Below, in pieces: positions 17,332-25,516 of a stretch of DNA of 64,000 nucleotides; the first letter of the stretch is position 1, and the number at the start of each line of letters is the position of its first letter. The notes under the pieces were generated by a model. That model was not told the DNA's origin, made no database searches, and was given only the letters and a program-made list of their open reading frames with translations. Origin of the DNA: Qipengyuania marisflavi. Lineage in GTDB: Bacteria; Pseudomonadota; Alphaproteobacteria; Sphingomonadales; Sphingomonadaceae. The stretch spans positions 62,001-126,000 of the forward strand of contig NZ_VCAO01000004.1 in NCBI RefSeq assembly GCF_005884405.1. The letters are read 5' to 3'. A program made the position numbers and the translations under genes.

Positions 17332-17448
17332 CACAATCGGCTTAGGGGGGTGGAGCGGCTCGGGCAATCGCCCTATATGTGGTACGTCAAAGGAACGGGC
17401 GTCACCCGCGCGGGTTTACGCGGGCACAGGATCATCAGGGGAAGCATC

Positions 17449-18321
17449 ATGAAGTCAGCATTTTCAGGCGCCGCAGCGCTCGCGCTTATCGCAATTTCGG
17501 CGCCGCTCGCCGCGCAGGAAGCTGGCAATAGCGAAACCACGCCCGACAGCTATGAAGGGACGGTATTCGATGGTGACTGGCTGACGGTCGGTATCGGCGG
17601 AGCTTACAGCACCAGCTATCGCGGGTCGGACGATTATGTGTTTTCACCGATCCCGCTGATCCAGGGTTCGTTCGGCGGCGTGTCGTTCAACCCACGCCCC
17701 GCAGGGCTGGCGCTTGATTTCATCCCCGACGAAGATGGTCAGATTGCCTTTTCTGCAGGCATCGCCGCCAAGATGAACCGCAATCGCGCGTCCCAGATCA
17801 AGGATCCGGTGGTCAAGCTGTACGGCGAAAAGGATACCGCCATCGAGGTTGGCCCAACCTTCGGCGTCAAATTCCCCGGCCTGCTGAACCCCTATGACAG
17901 CCTCAGCTTCAATGTGGATGCGCTGTGGGATGTGGCGGGCGCGCACAAGGGCATGACAGTATCGCCATCGGTCGCCTATTTCACTCCGCTCAGCAGGGGC
18001 GTGGCGGTGTCGCTGTCACTGTCCGCCAACCATGTCGACGATGATTATGCCGATTATTATTACTCGGTCCCGGTGCTGAACACCCTGCTGCCCGCCGACA
18101 CGCTGCCAGGTTATCAGGCTAAGGGCGGGTTCGAGAGCATGGGCGTAAACTTGTTGGTGGGTTACGATCTGGACGGCAATGTCACCAATGGCGGCGCGGC
18201 GCTGTTCGCCATCGGCGGCTATTCGCGGCTGCTGAACGACGCCAAGCGCACCCCATTCACCAGCATTCGCGGCAGCGCAGACCAGTTCTTTGTCGGCGCC
18301 GGGATCGGCTACACGTTTTAA
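17449..18321 (+). CDS. MipA/OmpV family outer-membrane protein
   Basis: A 290-residue protein with a signal peptide ending PLAAQ (cleavage near residue 23). The mature part has alternating strands such as WLTVGIGGAYSTSYRGSDDYVFSPIPL, FNPRPAGLALDF, VGPTFGVKFPGL and a C-terminal VGAGIGYTF with the terminal Phe expected for beta-barrel insertion. MipA/OmpV proteins are small barrels, sometimes tied to murein-synthesis complexes, with uncertain function. AGGGGA precedes the ATG. The same frame is open far upstream, antisense to crtY, but that part is not coding. It is divergent from crtY. Confidence 0.88.
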   Translation: MKSAFSGAAALALIAISAPLAAQEAGNSETTPDSYEGTVFDGDWLTVGIGGAYSTSYRGSDDYVFSPIPLIQGSFGGVSFNPRPAGLALDFIPDEDGQIAFSAGIAAKMNRNRASQIKDPVVKLYGEKDTAIEVGPTFGVKFPGLLNPYDSLSFNVDALWDVAGAHKGMTVSPSVAYFTPLSRGVAVSLSLSANHVDDDYADYYYSVPVLNTLLPADTLPGYQAKGGFESMGVNLLVGYDLDGNVTNGGAALFAIGGYSRLLNDAKRTPFTSIRGSADQFFVGAGIGYTF

Positions 18322-18346
18322 TCAGCCGTGCTTGAGGGCGCGTGGG

Positions 18347-19324
18347 CTATTCCGTCGCGACTAATCCATCGCCTTCAAGTTTCGCCATAATATGGTCGGT
18401 AATACGGTTGCGCTGCATTCGTGCAGAGCGATCGTTTGACGCCTGCGCATAGAAGGCTTCAACCAAAGCAAAATCCATTGGCGACATGTCTGGCGGAGCG
18501 TCGAGCGGGTTATCGTAATCGAACAGGTGAAGGATCGAATCTGGGGCAGATTTCTCCATTCCCTTCTTACGGAACTCGACCACCATGTTGAGGAAAATGA
18601 AGTCGGCAAGCTGCTGCAACGTGATGTTTGCGGTGCGGTCGATATCCATGACCAAATAGGTCCCTTCGATATCGTGCCGGACATTGCGATGCAGCCGCGA
18701 GATGTCTACCCCGAAGATCTGTGGCGGATCACCCGCGACATCGCCACCAAATCTGTCACGCAGAACCTTTAACGCCCAACTGTATACCGGTCGGTCCTGT
18801 TCGATTAGGGTCTTCTGGTCGCCAAGCGTGAGTGAGGAAAACGCGGTTGGGTATTTTTTCCTTACAGCCTGCGTAAATTGCTGCGGATCGCGCGCGAAGA
18901 TGGCGAATGCTTCGGCGAGACAGTCCTCGCTCGCCAGAGGAACGCCTGCTTTGGCGGCGTTGGCACGGATCAGCTTTTCCAGGATCGGCAAATATTCGAT
19001 AGGAAAATTGACCACTCGTGGACAAAACGGCTCTTCGCGCCGGTCAATCTGGTCGCCATTGACGTCGAACACGGCATAGACATGTCCGCGCACATCGCTC
19101 CGGCGATATCCGGTAACGATAATGAAGTTGGATTCGTCCTCATTACGCGTGTTGAAATCTTCTGGGTCTGAATTTTGCGCTGTGACTGCCTGTTGCTCAG
19201 TTTGCACTCCCATGCCGGGTGCAGAGGTGACCTCTTGGCTCAGCGCGGGGCCTGTTGTCAGCGCTATGGCCGCGCAGATTGGGGCGACAAGGAGGTGGCG
19301 GAAAGCTTGCTTGGAACGTGTCAC
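18347..19324 (-). CDS. Secreted protein of unknown function with a TonB-box-like IIVTGYRR segment
   Basis: A 325-residue protein, not recognised as a named family. A signal peptide ends near residue 30 (GPALSQ). An acidic, low-complexity linker leads to NFIIVTGYRR at about 67-75, which resembles the N-terminal motif of sphingomonad TonB-dependent receptors. The remainder is soluble and helical, with two cysteines (FCPRVV and SEDCLAEAF) that could form a disulfide, and a segment YLVMDIDRTANITLQQLADFI reminiscent of other short secreted proteins in this bacterial group. No barrel is present, so it is not a truncated receptor. It is divergent from the amidohydrolase gene and convergent with the MipA-like gene. 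Confidence 0.72.
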   Translation of the reverse strand: MTRSKQAFRHLLVAPICAAIALTTGPALSQEVTSAPGMGVQTEQQAVTAQNSDPEDFNTRNEDESNFIIVTGYRRSDVRGHVYAVFDVNGDQIDRREEPFCPRVVNFPIEYLPILEKLIRANAAKAGVPLASEDCLAEAFAIFARDPQQFTQAVRKKYPTAFSSLTLGDQKTLIEQDRPVYSWALKVLRDRFGGDVAGDPPQIFGVDISRLHRNVRHDIEGTYLVMDIDRTANITLQQLADFIFLNMVVEFRKKGMEKSAPDSILHLFDYDNPLDAPPDMSPMDFALVEAFYAQASNDRSARMQRNRITDHIMAKLEGDGLVATE

Positions 19325-19577
19325 GACTGGGTCGACTCCTAAATCCCACTCGATTTCGTAACCCTGATGAGGAAGCGCCTATAAAAATGGTAGCGTTAAT
19401 CGATAGATGCCGAAGGGTTATCGACCAGCGTGAGATATATCACAACCAAGATCCGGCATAAGCGGCATCGACCCATGCTCCTGAACTTCAGCTTTATCGG
19501 ATTGGCAATCTGCGAATTGATCTTGTCCGCGCTGTGCTGGAAGAGCATCACGCCGCAATAACTATGGAGAAGAAATT

Positions 19578-20846
19578 TTGACCCTCAAGTCAGCACTCGC
19601 TCTTTTCTCGATTTTGTTGCCAAGCTCTGCGCTCGCTGAAACGGTGGTCATCCATGCCGAGCATGTGCTGACCGATGCCGCCAGCCAGCCGAGCGGGCGC
19701 GCGACCATTACTGTTACTGATGGGCGGATCGCGTCGATTGCGGATGGCTGGCAGGATGCGCCCGATGGGGCAACGCTGGTCGAACTGCCCGGCAAGACTG
19801 TGCTGCCGGGTCTTATCGACCTGCACGTCCACTTGACCGGCGATCCCGGCGGAGATTTCTGGCGTAGGGCGGTTGAGCCTGACGAATGGGGTGTAGTCGT
19901 CGGCATCAAGAATGCCCGGCTGACTGCGCGTGCGGGTTTCACCACGGTGCGAGAGGCCGGGAGTGCCGGACAGACAGCATTCGTGCTGCGCCGAGGTACT
20001 GACGAGGGCATTGTCGCTGGGCCACGCATTGTCGCGGCAGGGTCGCCGCTGGCGATTGTTGGCGGACACGGTGATGTCTCTGGCTTCCGGCCCAAGATCA
20101 ACGAGGTGCTCAATTCCGGTTTTTCCTGCACCGGCGTGGTGGAATGTACCCAGAAAGTGCGCCGCGCCAGCCAGAACGGTTCGGATGTCATCAAGATCAC
20201 CGCCACAGGCGGCGTGCTGAGCCAGCAGGGCAGGGGGCTGGAGGCGCATTTCACATCGGATGAAATGACCGCCATCGCCGATACCGCGCATACGCTGGGC
20301 CTCAAGGTTATGGCGCACGCACATGGTGCGCGCGGGATCAAGGCGGCAGCGCGTTCGGGCATCGATACCATCGAACACGGCACCTATATCGACGAGGCTG
20401 CGGCGCGGGCGATGAAGGAGCGCGGCACTGTGCTGGTCCCCACGCTGATGGCGTTCAAGGGCGTGACCGAACGGCTGGGCAAAGGCATCTACACCCCGGT
20501 GGTCGAAGACAAGATCCGCGCAGTTGCCGAAACCGCGCGGGTGTTCATGGGCAAGGCGCTGAAATGGGGCGTGCCGATCGCCTTCGGGACTGATGCCGGA
20601 GTGTTCGAGCACGGACGCAATGCGGGCGAATTTCGCCTGATGCGCGAACAAGGAATGTCCGACCGTCAGGCATTGGCCAGCGCCACCACTGCCGCCGCCA
20701 AAGTGCTGCAGATGGAAAACCAGATCGGCCGACTTGCTCCCGGTTATTCGGCGGATATCATTGCGGTGAATGGCAATCCGCTCGACGATATTACCATTCT
20801 CGAAAACGTCGATTGGGTGATGGCGCGTGGCCGGGTAATCGAATAA
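19578..20846 (+). CDS. Secreted metal-dependent amidohydrolase (prolidase/imidazolonepropionase-like)
   Basis: A 422-residue exported amidohydrolase. A TTG start at 19578 is supported by GGAGAAG about six bases upstream and by an immediate signal peptide ending SSALAE. Metal ligands are visible as LIDLHVHL (HxH), the Lys of VIKITATGGVLS, MAHAHG, IEHGTY and the Asp of FGTDAGVFEHG. It ends with the family's PGYSADIIAVNGNPLDDI. Relatives include Xaa-Pro dipeptidases and N-acyl amino-acid or carbamate hydrolases in periplasm or envelope; substrate cannot be assigned. The next gene begins 42 bp downstream on the same strand. Confidence 0.9.
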   Translation: MTLKSALALFSILLPSSALAETVVIHAEHVLTDAASQPSGRATITVTDGRIASIADGWQDAPDGATLVELPGKTVLPGLIDLHVHLTGDPGGDFWRRAVEPDEWGVVVGIKNARLTARAGFTTVREAGSAGQTAFVLRRGTDEGIVAGPRIVAAGSPLAIVGGHGDVSGFRPKINEVLNSGFSCTGVVECTQKVRRASQNGSDVIKITATGGVLSQQGRGLEAHFTSDEMTAIADTAHTLGLKVMAHAHGARGIKAAARSGIDTIEHGTYIDEAAARAMKERGTVLVPTLMAFKGVTERLGKGIYTPVVEDKIRAVAETARVFMGKALKWGVPIAFGTDAGVFEHGRNAGEFRLMREQGMSDRQALASATTAAAKVLQMENQIGRLAPGYSADIIAVNGNPLDDITILENVDWVMARGRVIE

Positions 20847-20888
20847 TTGCCGGCGACGGCTGGCAATACGGGAAAGGGCGCGGCAGCT

Positions 20889-22064
20889 GTGACATTCCTG
20901 CGCGATGCAGACTGGCTGACGCGGGAGCGGGTGCGCGGCTATGCGGTGCTGGTGGCGCTGGCGGCGCTGGCGCTGCTGGTGAATTCCTACCTCAAGGCGA
21001 TGGGACCGGACGGCACCGATTTTCTGGCGTTCTGGGGGGCAGGGCAGGTTACGGCGGCGGGCGATCCGGCAGCCGCCTATGATCTGGCGGTGCAGGAGCG
21101 GGTGCAGACCGCCACCGGATCGCAGGGCTGGTTTGCCTTCGTCAATCCGCCGCCTTTCCTGTTCGCTGTGGCCCCATTTGGGATGTTGCCGTTCCCGATT
21201 GCCTGGATCGCCTGGGTTGCCGTGACCTGGGCGCTGTGGGCATGGGCCAGCATCCGCGCCTTCTCGCGCCTGTGGCCGCTGGTACTGGCGTGGCCGGGTG
21301 CCTTGTTGGCGGCAGGGCACGCACAGAACGGGCTGCTGACCGGTGCGCTGCTGGTGTTTGCCGCCACCGAGCTTAGCCGCCGTCCCAATTGGTCGGGAGC
21401 GGCGATCGGAGCCTTGGTGATCAAGCCGCATCTGGCGGTACTTGCGCCGTTCTGGCTGGCTGCTGGCGGGCGGTGGCGGGCCTTTGTAGGGGCTGGAGTC
21501 ACCGCGATTGGCCTGCTGGGCGTATCGTGGCTGGCCTTCGGGACCGCCACCGTGCTGGGCTATATGCGAAGCTGGGAGGCCAGTGCGCTGTTGATGCAGC
21601 TGGATAACGCTGATTTCTTCCTGCGGATGAGCACTTTCTATTCGCAGGGAAGGTTGCTGTTTGGTGAGACTGCCGCGCGGATATTGGGCGCGCTTTCGCT
21701 GCTGATTGCATTGGCTGCGGCAGTGCTGGCGTGGCGGCGGTTTTCCGGCGATGTGCAGGCGGCGGGGGCGGCGCTGCTGGCAGCCACTGCGCTGGCGTCA
21801 CCCTATCTGTTCAATTACGATTTGCCGTTGCTGATTTTCCCGACTTTGTGGCTGGTGCGTCAGGGTCTTGATCACGGGTTTCGGCCCTATGAAAAACTGG
21901 CATTGGTCGCGCTGTATTTTGCGCCATATGCCACCCGCGCGGCGGCGTTGCCGCTGGGGGTCAATTTGATGCCGCTGGCGGCGCTGGCGCTGCTGGCGCT
22001 GGTCTGGACGCGTCCCGCGCCGGGACAAGCAGGACGCGGCGCGGGAACCCAAACGGCAGGATAG
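20889..22064 (+). CDS. GT87/DUF2029-type polyprenyl-linked glycosyltransferase-like membrane protein
   Basis: A polytopic protein of about 391 residues with 10 or more hydrophobic segments. The motif GPDGTDFLAFWGAG after TM1 contains the Asp expected in the first periplasmic loop of GT-C/GT87 mannosyltransferase-like proteins, and NPPPFLFAVAPF, GHAQNGLLTGAL and VIKPHLAVLAPFW are also family hallmarks. It would transfer a sugar from a polyprenyl phosphate donor outside the inner membrane; acceptor unknown. The GTG at 20889 (VTFLRDADWL) is preferred, with GGAAAGGG upstream; a TTG at 20847, immediately after the preceding stop, is the alternative. Probably in operon with the amidohydrolase. Confidence 0.78.
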   Translation: MTFLRDADWLTRERVRGYAVLVALAALALLVNSYLKAMGPDGTDFLAFWGAGQVTAAGDPAAAYDLAVQERVQTATGSQGWFAFVNPPPFLFAVAPFGMLPFPIAWIAWVAVTWALWAWASIRAFSRLWPLVLAWPGALLAAGHAQNGLLTGALLVFAATELSRRPNWSGAAIGALVIKPHLAVLAPFWLAAGGRWRAFVGAGVTAIGLLGVSWLAFGTATVLGYMRSWEASALLMQLDNADFFLRMSTFYSQGRLLFGETAARILGALSLLIALAAAVLAWRRFSGDVQAAGAALLAATALASPYLFNYDLPLLIFPTLWLVRQGLDHGFRPYEKLALVALYFAPYATRAAALPLGVNLMPLAALALLALVWTRPAPGQAGRGAGTQTAG

Positions 22065-22111
22065 GTATTATTAGGGGCATCACCGGGGGGTGAAGTTTTT
22101 AGGAGACCATT

Positions 22112-22261
22112 ATGTCCAGCCTGTCATTTCACAGCAGCCGCCCCGATCGCTGGGTGAATCCGAAACCCTATAGCGATGCCTCGCTGCGCCATCAGCATCA
22201 CGGCAAGATCCTGCCGATGGAACAGCCGGGTTTTCTGGCCCGCCTGTTTGGCGCCCGCTGA
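22112..22261 (+). CDS. 49-residue small protein, uncharacterised
   Basis: A short gene of 49 codons with strong signals: AGGAGA seven bases before the ATG and a perfect terminator 37 bp after the stop. The protein starts MSSLSFHSSRPDRWVNP and ends GFLARLFGAR. It is basic, His- and Arg-rich, with no membrane segment; the C-terminal PGFLARLFGAR could form a short amphipathic helix. Codon choice matches neighbouring genes (GC-rich third positions). It follows the GT87-like gene by 47 bp on the same strand and faces the AGCS symporter. No known function. Confidence 0.75.
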   Translation: MSSLSFHSSRPDRWVNPKPYSDASLRHQHHGKILPMEQPGFLARLFGAR

Positions 22262-22297
22262 CAGTTTAGAGTTAATCCGCTGAGGGTTGAGAATACG

Positions 22298-22334
22298 AAA
22301 GGGGCCGGTGGCATAGCGCCACCGGCCCCTTTTT
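22298..22334 (+). terminator. Rho-independent terminator
   Basis: A perfect 12-bp stem, GGGGCCGGTGGC paired with GCCACCGGCCCC, with the five-base loop ATAGC, flanked by AAA and followed by TTTTT. It closes the transcript of the 49-aa gene and, given the short A-run on the other side, may also weakly stop the convergent symporter transcript. Confidence 0.93.
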
Positions 22335-22354
22335 ACGTGCCGTGAAGGCAGCCC

Positions 22355-23893
22355 TTAATATTCGTTGGGCTCTTCCGGCGTATCTTCGAGATGGTCCTCA
22401 CCGGCCTTGCGATCGCCCTTGGCCAGCTTGAAGACCACGCCGCTGAGCAGGGCCAGCGCAAGCAGGTTGGGCAGTGCCATCGCGGCATTGGCAATATCGC
22501 CAAAACGCCACACCAGCGTCAGATCCAGCGAACTGCCGATATAAATCACCACGCACCACAGCACGCGCCAGATCATGTGCAACGCCTTCTCACCGCCGCG
22601 GGTCGAACCCGGTACGCGGTCATAAATGAAGGTAATCGCCCGCTCACCGTAATAGCTCCAGGTCAGCAGCGTGGTGAACACGAACAGGATCAGTGCGATA
22701 CTGGCGATCAGCGTGCCGGCCGGGATGCTGGCGATTTCAAAAGGGAACGCTGCGGCAAAGGCACCGCTGGTCATGGCGAAGCCCTGCAGATCCGAATTCC
22801 ACGCATGTTCGACGATCTGGCCGCCAGCAGTGAATTCGCCCTTTACTGTCAGCATAACCAGCGCCGTCATGGTGCAGATCACGATGGTGTCGATAAACGT
22901 GCCCAGCATTGCCATGCGGCCCTGCTGCTCGGGATCGTCGGTCTGTGCCACGGCGTGGGCGATAGGCGTCGAACCCTGACCCGCTTCGTTGGAGAACAGG
23001 CCGCGCGCCACACCGGCCCGGATCGCGAGCATGATCGCCGCCCCGGCAAAGCCGCCGGTTGCCGCCTGCGGGTTAAATGCCCCGTCAAAGATCAGTCCGA
23101 AGGTTGCGGGCAGATCGCCGAAGTTCAGGATCAGCGCGATAACCGCCATGACGATATAGGCTGCGGCCATGAACGGAATGATCTTTTCCGCGACATTGCC
23201 GATCGACTTGATGCCGCCGATGATCACCACGAATACCAGCACGGCCACAATCAGGCCGCCCAGCCATTCCTCGATACCGAACAGTTCATTGAGGCCGTCA
23301 GCAACCGCATTGGCCTGGATCGAATTGCCCGTCACCAGAGCGGAGAACAGTGTGCCGATGCAGAAAACAATGGCCAGCCATGTCCATTTTTTGCCCAGAC
23401 CCATCATGATGTAAGTCATCGGGCCGCCGCGATAGACGCCGTCGCTGGTCTTTTCGCGGTACCGAATAGCCAGCGAACCTTCCGCAAAGGCCAGCGCCAT
23501 ACCGACCAGTGCGGTAATCCACATCCAGAAAATTGCGCCCGGTCCGCCCAGCGTAATTGCCGTCGCGACACCTGCCAGGTTGCCCGTACCAACCTGGCCC
23601 GACAACGCGGTGGATAGCGCCGCAAACGGCGAAATCTCACCGGCACCGCTGCTCTTGCGTCCAGCGAACAGACCCTTGAACGCGCTAAACAGCTTCAGAA
23701 TAGGATAGAACCGCAGGCCGATCATGATCCACATGCCGATGCCCAGCAGGATCAAGGTCATTGGCGGGATCGGCTGTCCGCCGATGGAAAGCCATGACAG
23801 GGCCTCCCCATTCCAGGTCCCGCCCCAGATAAAGTCGGAAATATTTGTTACCCGGTCGACCAGCGTCAGCTGACCCGATTCACTTGCGGCCAT
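22355..23893 (-). CDS. Alanine/glycine:cation symporter (AGCS family)
   Basis: A 512-residue polytopic transporter of the AGCS family, which imports alanine or glycine with Na+ or H+. The start at 23891-23893 (MAASESGQLTL) has GGGGAG seven bases upstream. Family stretches include FAALSTALSGQVGTGNLAGVATAI near the first third, RGLFSNEAGQGSTPIAHAVAQ in the middle (the NEAGxGS motif) and TTLLTWSYYGERA in TM9-10. A long WGGTWNGEALSW N-terminal segment precedes TM1. It stands alone, convergent with the 49-aa gene and divergent from secE by 267 bp in which nothing else was recognised. Confidence 0.93.
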   Translation of the reverse strand: MAASESGQLTLVDRVTNISDFIWGGTWNGEALSWLSIGGQPIPPMTLILLGIGMWIMIGLRFYPILKLFSAFKGLFAGRKSSGAGEISPFAALSTALSGQVGTGNLAGVATAITLGGPGAIFWMWITALVGMALAFAEGSLAIRYREKTSDGVYRGGPMTYIMMGLGKKWTWLAIVFCIGTLFSALVTGNSIQANAVADGLNELFGIEEWLGGLIVAVLVFVVIIGGIKSIGNVAEKIIPFMAAAYIVMAVIALILNFGDLPATFGLIFDGAFNPQAATGGFAGAAIMLAIRAGVARGLFSNEAGQGSTPIAHAVAQTDDPEQQGRMAMLGTFIDTIVICTMTALVMLTVKGEFTAGGQIVEHAWNSDLQGFAMTSGAFAAAFPFEIASIPAGTLIASIALILFVFTTLLTWSYYGERAITFIYDRVPGSTRGGEKALHMIWRVLWCVVIYIGSSLDLTLVWRFGDIANAAMALPNLLALALLSGVVFKLAKGDRKAGEDHLEDTPEEPNEY

Positions 23894-24160
23894 TGAATGG
23901 CTCCCCTCATTCGTCCCGAAACTCAATCGGCGCACGCTAGTGCCGGTTTCGCGCCTTGACCAGAGCGAAGCTGATCGCTTTCCATAGACCCGTTGCAGCG
24001 GCGTGCAGCACCCGCTTGCTTTTGCCGCGGCCCCGGCCTAAATGCGTGCCCGTCTTCCTACATTGGAGTGCAATAAAGCCCCTCCCGGACTTGAACCGGG
24101 GCGGCGATGGCCCCATTCCGGTAAGGCAGTCACGAATTATCGCAAAGGTAGAGACAGGTC

Positions 24161-24367
24161 ATGGCGAAGAGCGAGGGGAAGACCTCCCCGGCCGAATTCA
24201 TCGATCAGGTGCGCAGCGAAGGGCGCAAGGTCGTGTGGCCGACGCGCGAGGAAACGGTTCGCACCGCAATCTTCGTGTTCATCATGATGCTGATTCTGTC
24301 GCTCTTTTTCCTCGGCGTGGATACGCTGTTCAGCACTGTCGTTCGTTGGCTGCTGACGCTCGCCTGA
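24161..24367 (+). CDS. secE: Preprotein translocase subunit SecE
   Basis: A 68-residue single-TM SecE of the short alphaproteobacterial type. The conserved cytoplasmic amphipathic segment EFIDQVRSEGRKVVWPTREET (near 12-32) ends in the invariant VWP-TR/K-EE pattern and is followed by one membrane span. SecE stabilises the SecY channel. It is 32 bp upstream of nusG, the standard secE-nusG pairing. Confidence 0.96.
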   Translation: MAKSEGKTSPAEFIDQVRSEGRKVVWPTREETVRTAIFVFIMMLILSLFFLGVDTLFSTVVRWLLTLA

Positions 24368-24399
24368 CGGTTCTCCAGACTAAGGTTTCAAGGTTTCAC

Positions 24400-24936
24400 A
24401 TGGCACGCTGGTACATCATCCACGCTTATTCCGGTTTCGAGAACAAAGTTCGCGACGCGATCATTTCCGAGGCTGAGCGTCTGGGCCTTTCGGACGGCGT
24501 TGCCGAGGTGGAGGTTCCGACCGAAACCATCACCGAGGTCAAGCGCGGCAAAAAGGTTCAGACCGAACGCAAGTTCATGCCCGGCTATGTGCTGGCCAAG
24601 CTGAACATGACCGATGACATTTATCACCTGGTCAAGAACACGCCCAAGGTGACCGGCTTCCTCGGCACCAATAACAAGCCGCAGGCAATCTCCGAAAAGG
24701 AAGCCGCGCGGTATTTCGGCGGAATGGAAGAGGCCAAGGCCGCTCCCAAGAAGCAGATCAGCGTCGATTACGAGATCGGCGATCAGGTCAAAGTGCTCGA
24801 CGGACCCTTCGCCAGCTTCAACGGGCTGGTCGAGGAGCTCGACTTCGACAAGCAGAAGGTCAAGGTTTCGGTATCGATCTTCGGCCGGGCAACCCCGGTC
24901 GAGCTCGAATTCGAACAGGTCGAACTGCTGAAATAA
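24400..24936 (+). CDS. nusG: Transcription termination/antitermination factor NusG
   Basis: A 178-residue NusG. The NGN domain runs from RWYIIHAYSGFENKV to about residue 115 and includes FMPGYVLAKL; the C-terminal KOW domain is YEIGDQVKVLDGPFASFNGLVEE. It binds RNA polymerase to suppress pausing and links to Rho or ribosomal S10. The ATG at 24400 is chosen from the conserved MARWY start; the frame is open far upstream through secE but that is not coding. Unusually, rplK does not follow directly: 1 kb with two opposite-strand genes intervenes. Confidence 0.97.
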   Translation: MARWYIIHAYSGFENKVRDAIISEAERLGLSDGVAEVEVPTETITEVKRGKKVQTERKFMPGYVLAKLNMTDDIYHLVKNTPKVTGFLGTNNKPQAISEKEAARYFGGMEEAKAAPKKQISVDYEIGDQVKVLDGPFASFNGLVEELDFDKQKVKVSVSIFGRATPVELEFEQVELLK

Positions 24937-24938
24937 GG

Positions 24939-24959
24939 GCGGGCTGCAACGCAGCCCGC
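24939..24959. terminator. Strong hairpin after nusG, possible terminator
   Basis: A perfect 9-bp stem GCGGGCTGC / GCAGCCCGC with loop AAC immediately after the nusG stop and before the 3' end of a convergent gene. There is no clear T-run on either side, so intrinsic termination is uncertain; it may instead protect mRNA 3' ends. Confidence 0.45.
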
Positions 24960-24969
24960 AAATGCAGGC

Positions 24970-25215
24970 CTAGCCTACGCTGGCCTGGTTTACCTGCGAT
25001 TCTGCAAGTTCCAATGCTTCAAGCTCGCGCTTGGCGGCGCGTTCGGCTTCGGCCTTGGCGCGTTCGGTGGCGATTTTGCGGGCCTGTTCGGCAAGCCCGC
25101 GCCAAGTGGCTTCGGAACGCAGCGCGCGGTCGCGCACATTGTCCAGCTTGGCAATCTTGGCTTCGGCAGCGGCCTCGTTGGCGCGCGTGTTATAAAATTC
25201 GAATGTCTGGCTCAT
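24970..25215 (-). CDS. Small coiled-coil protein of unknown function
   Basis: An 81-residue, Ala/Glu/Arg-rich protein. After MSQTFEFYNTRA the sequence is a continuous predicted helix with heptad-like spacing (LDNVRDRALRSEATW, then AKAEAERAAKRELEALELAES), so a coiled coil is expected. No signal peptide or metal site. The ATG at 25213-25215 has GGAG ten bases upstream. It lies convergent to nusG, downstream of and co-directional with the cold-shock gene, inside the gap between nusG and rplK. Similar short Ala-rich proteins occur widely and carry no assigned role. Confidence 0.72.
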   Translation of the reverse strand: MSQTFEFYNTRANEAAAEAKIAKLDNVRDRALRSEATWRGLAEQARKIATERAKAEAERAAKRELEALELAESQVNQASVG

Positions 25216-25259
25216 AGGCCAAAATCTCCTGAAGCGCCGGAATAGGCGGGGCAAGGTAA

Positions 25260-25291
25260 CGCGCCGCCCCCGCAGATGCAGGGACGGCGCG
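25260..25291 (-). terminator. GC-rich hairpin downstream of the cold-shock gene
   Basis: On the minus strand an approximately 11-bp stem (CGCGCCGTCCC with GGGGCGGCGCG, one G-T pair) lies just beyond the cold-shock protein stop. No T-tract follows, so it is only a candidate terminator or 3' stabiliser. Confidence 0.4.
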
Positions 25292-25303
25292 CGCCATGTC
25301 AGG

Positions 25304-25516
25304 TTAGTCAGCAGCGCTCAGGTTGATCGCGCTTTCCTTGCCGTTACGGCCGGTCTCGACTTCGTAGTTAAGGCGCTGGTCCTTATCGAGCGAGTGCATG
25401 CCAGCTGCCTGAACGGCAGAGATGTGCACGAAGCTATCGCCCGAGCCATCGTCAGGCTGAATGAAGCCGTAGCCCTTGTCGGTGTTGAAAAACTTGACGG
25501 TGCCAGTCTTGGCCAT
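25304..25516 (-). CDS. Cold-shock domain protein (CspA family)
   Basis: A 70-residue single cold-shock domain. RNP1 is KGYGFIQ near residues 15-21 and RNP2 is SFVHIS near 28-33. It binds single-stranded RNA/DNA and acts as an RNA chaperone. The ATG at 25514-25516 follows AAAGGAAACACCCC, a good ribosome site. About 440 bp of gene-free sequence lies upstream, room for the long 5' leader typical of cold-regulated csp mRNAs (inferred). It is on the strand opposite to the surrounding nusG and rplK genes. Confidence 0.95.
   Translation of the reverse strand: MAKTGTVKFFNTDKGYGFIQPDDGSGDSFVHISAVQAAGMHSLDKDQRLNYEVETGRNGKESAINLSAAD

Noticed and set aside
16705..17448. Long open frame on the + strand continuous with the MipA-like gene
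   Set aside because: It is antisense to crtY and shows no protein-like features; the real MipA start at 17449 has a ribosome site and a signal peptide.
19475..19561. 28-codon hydrophobic ORF (MLLNFSFIGLAICELILS...) just before the amidohydrolase
   Set aside because: No ribosome-binding site, and it lies in a divergent promoter region. Possible but unsupported as a small membrane peptide.
19590..21431. 613-codon open frame on the minus strand across the amidohydrolase and GT87-like genes
   Set aside because: It is antisense to two well-supported genes, rich in Arg/His/Pro/Gln, with no signal peptide or domain; typical of GC-rich shadow frames.
22391..23617. 408-codon open frame on the + strand opposite the AGCS symporter
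   Set aside because: Antisense shadow with Gln/His/Arg-rich low-complexity sequence; symporter motifs are on the minus strand.
24078..24110. T-arm-like stem CCCGG/CCGGG with a seven-base loop, upstream of secE on the minus strand
   Set aside because: The rest of a cloverleaf is absent: no matching acceptor 5' half or anticodon arm was found within 80 bp. It is more likely a chance or leader hairpin; many bacteria have tRNA-Trp here, but none is present.
23956..24399. Upstream extension of the NusG frame through secE
   Set aside because: NusG begins with the conserved MARWY; the extension overlaps secE out of frame and is not protein-like.
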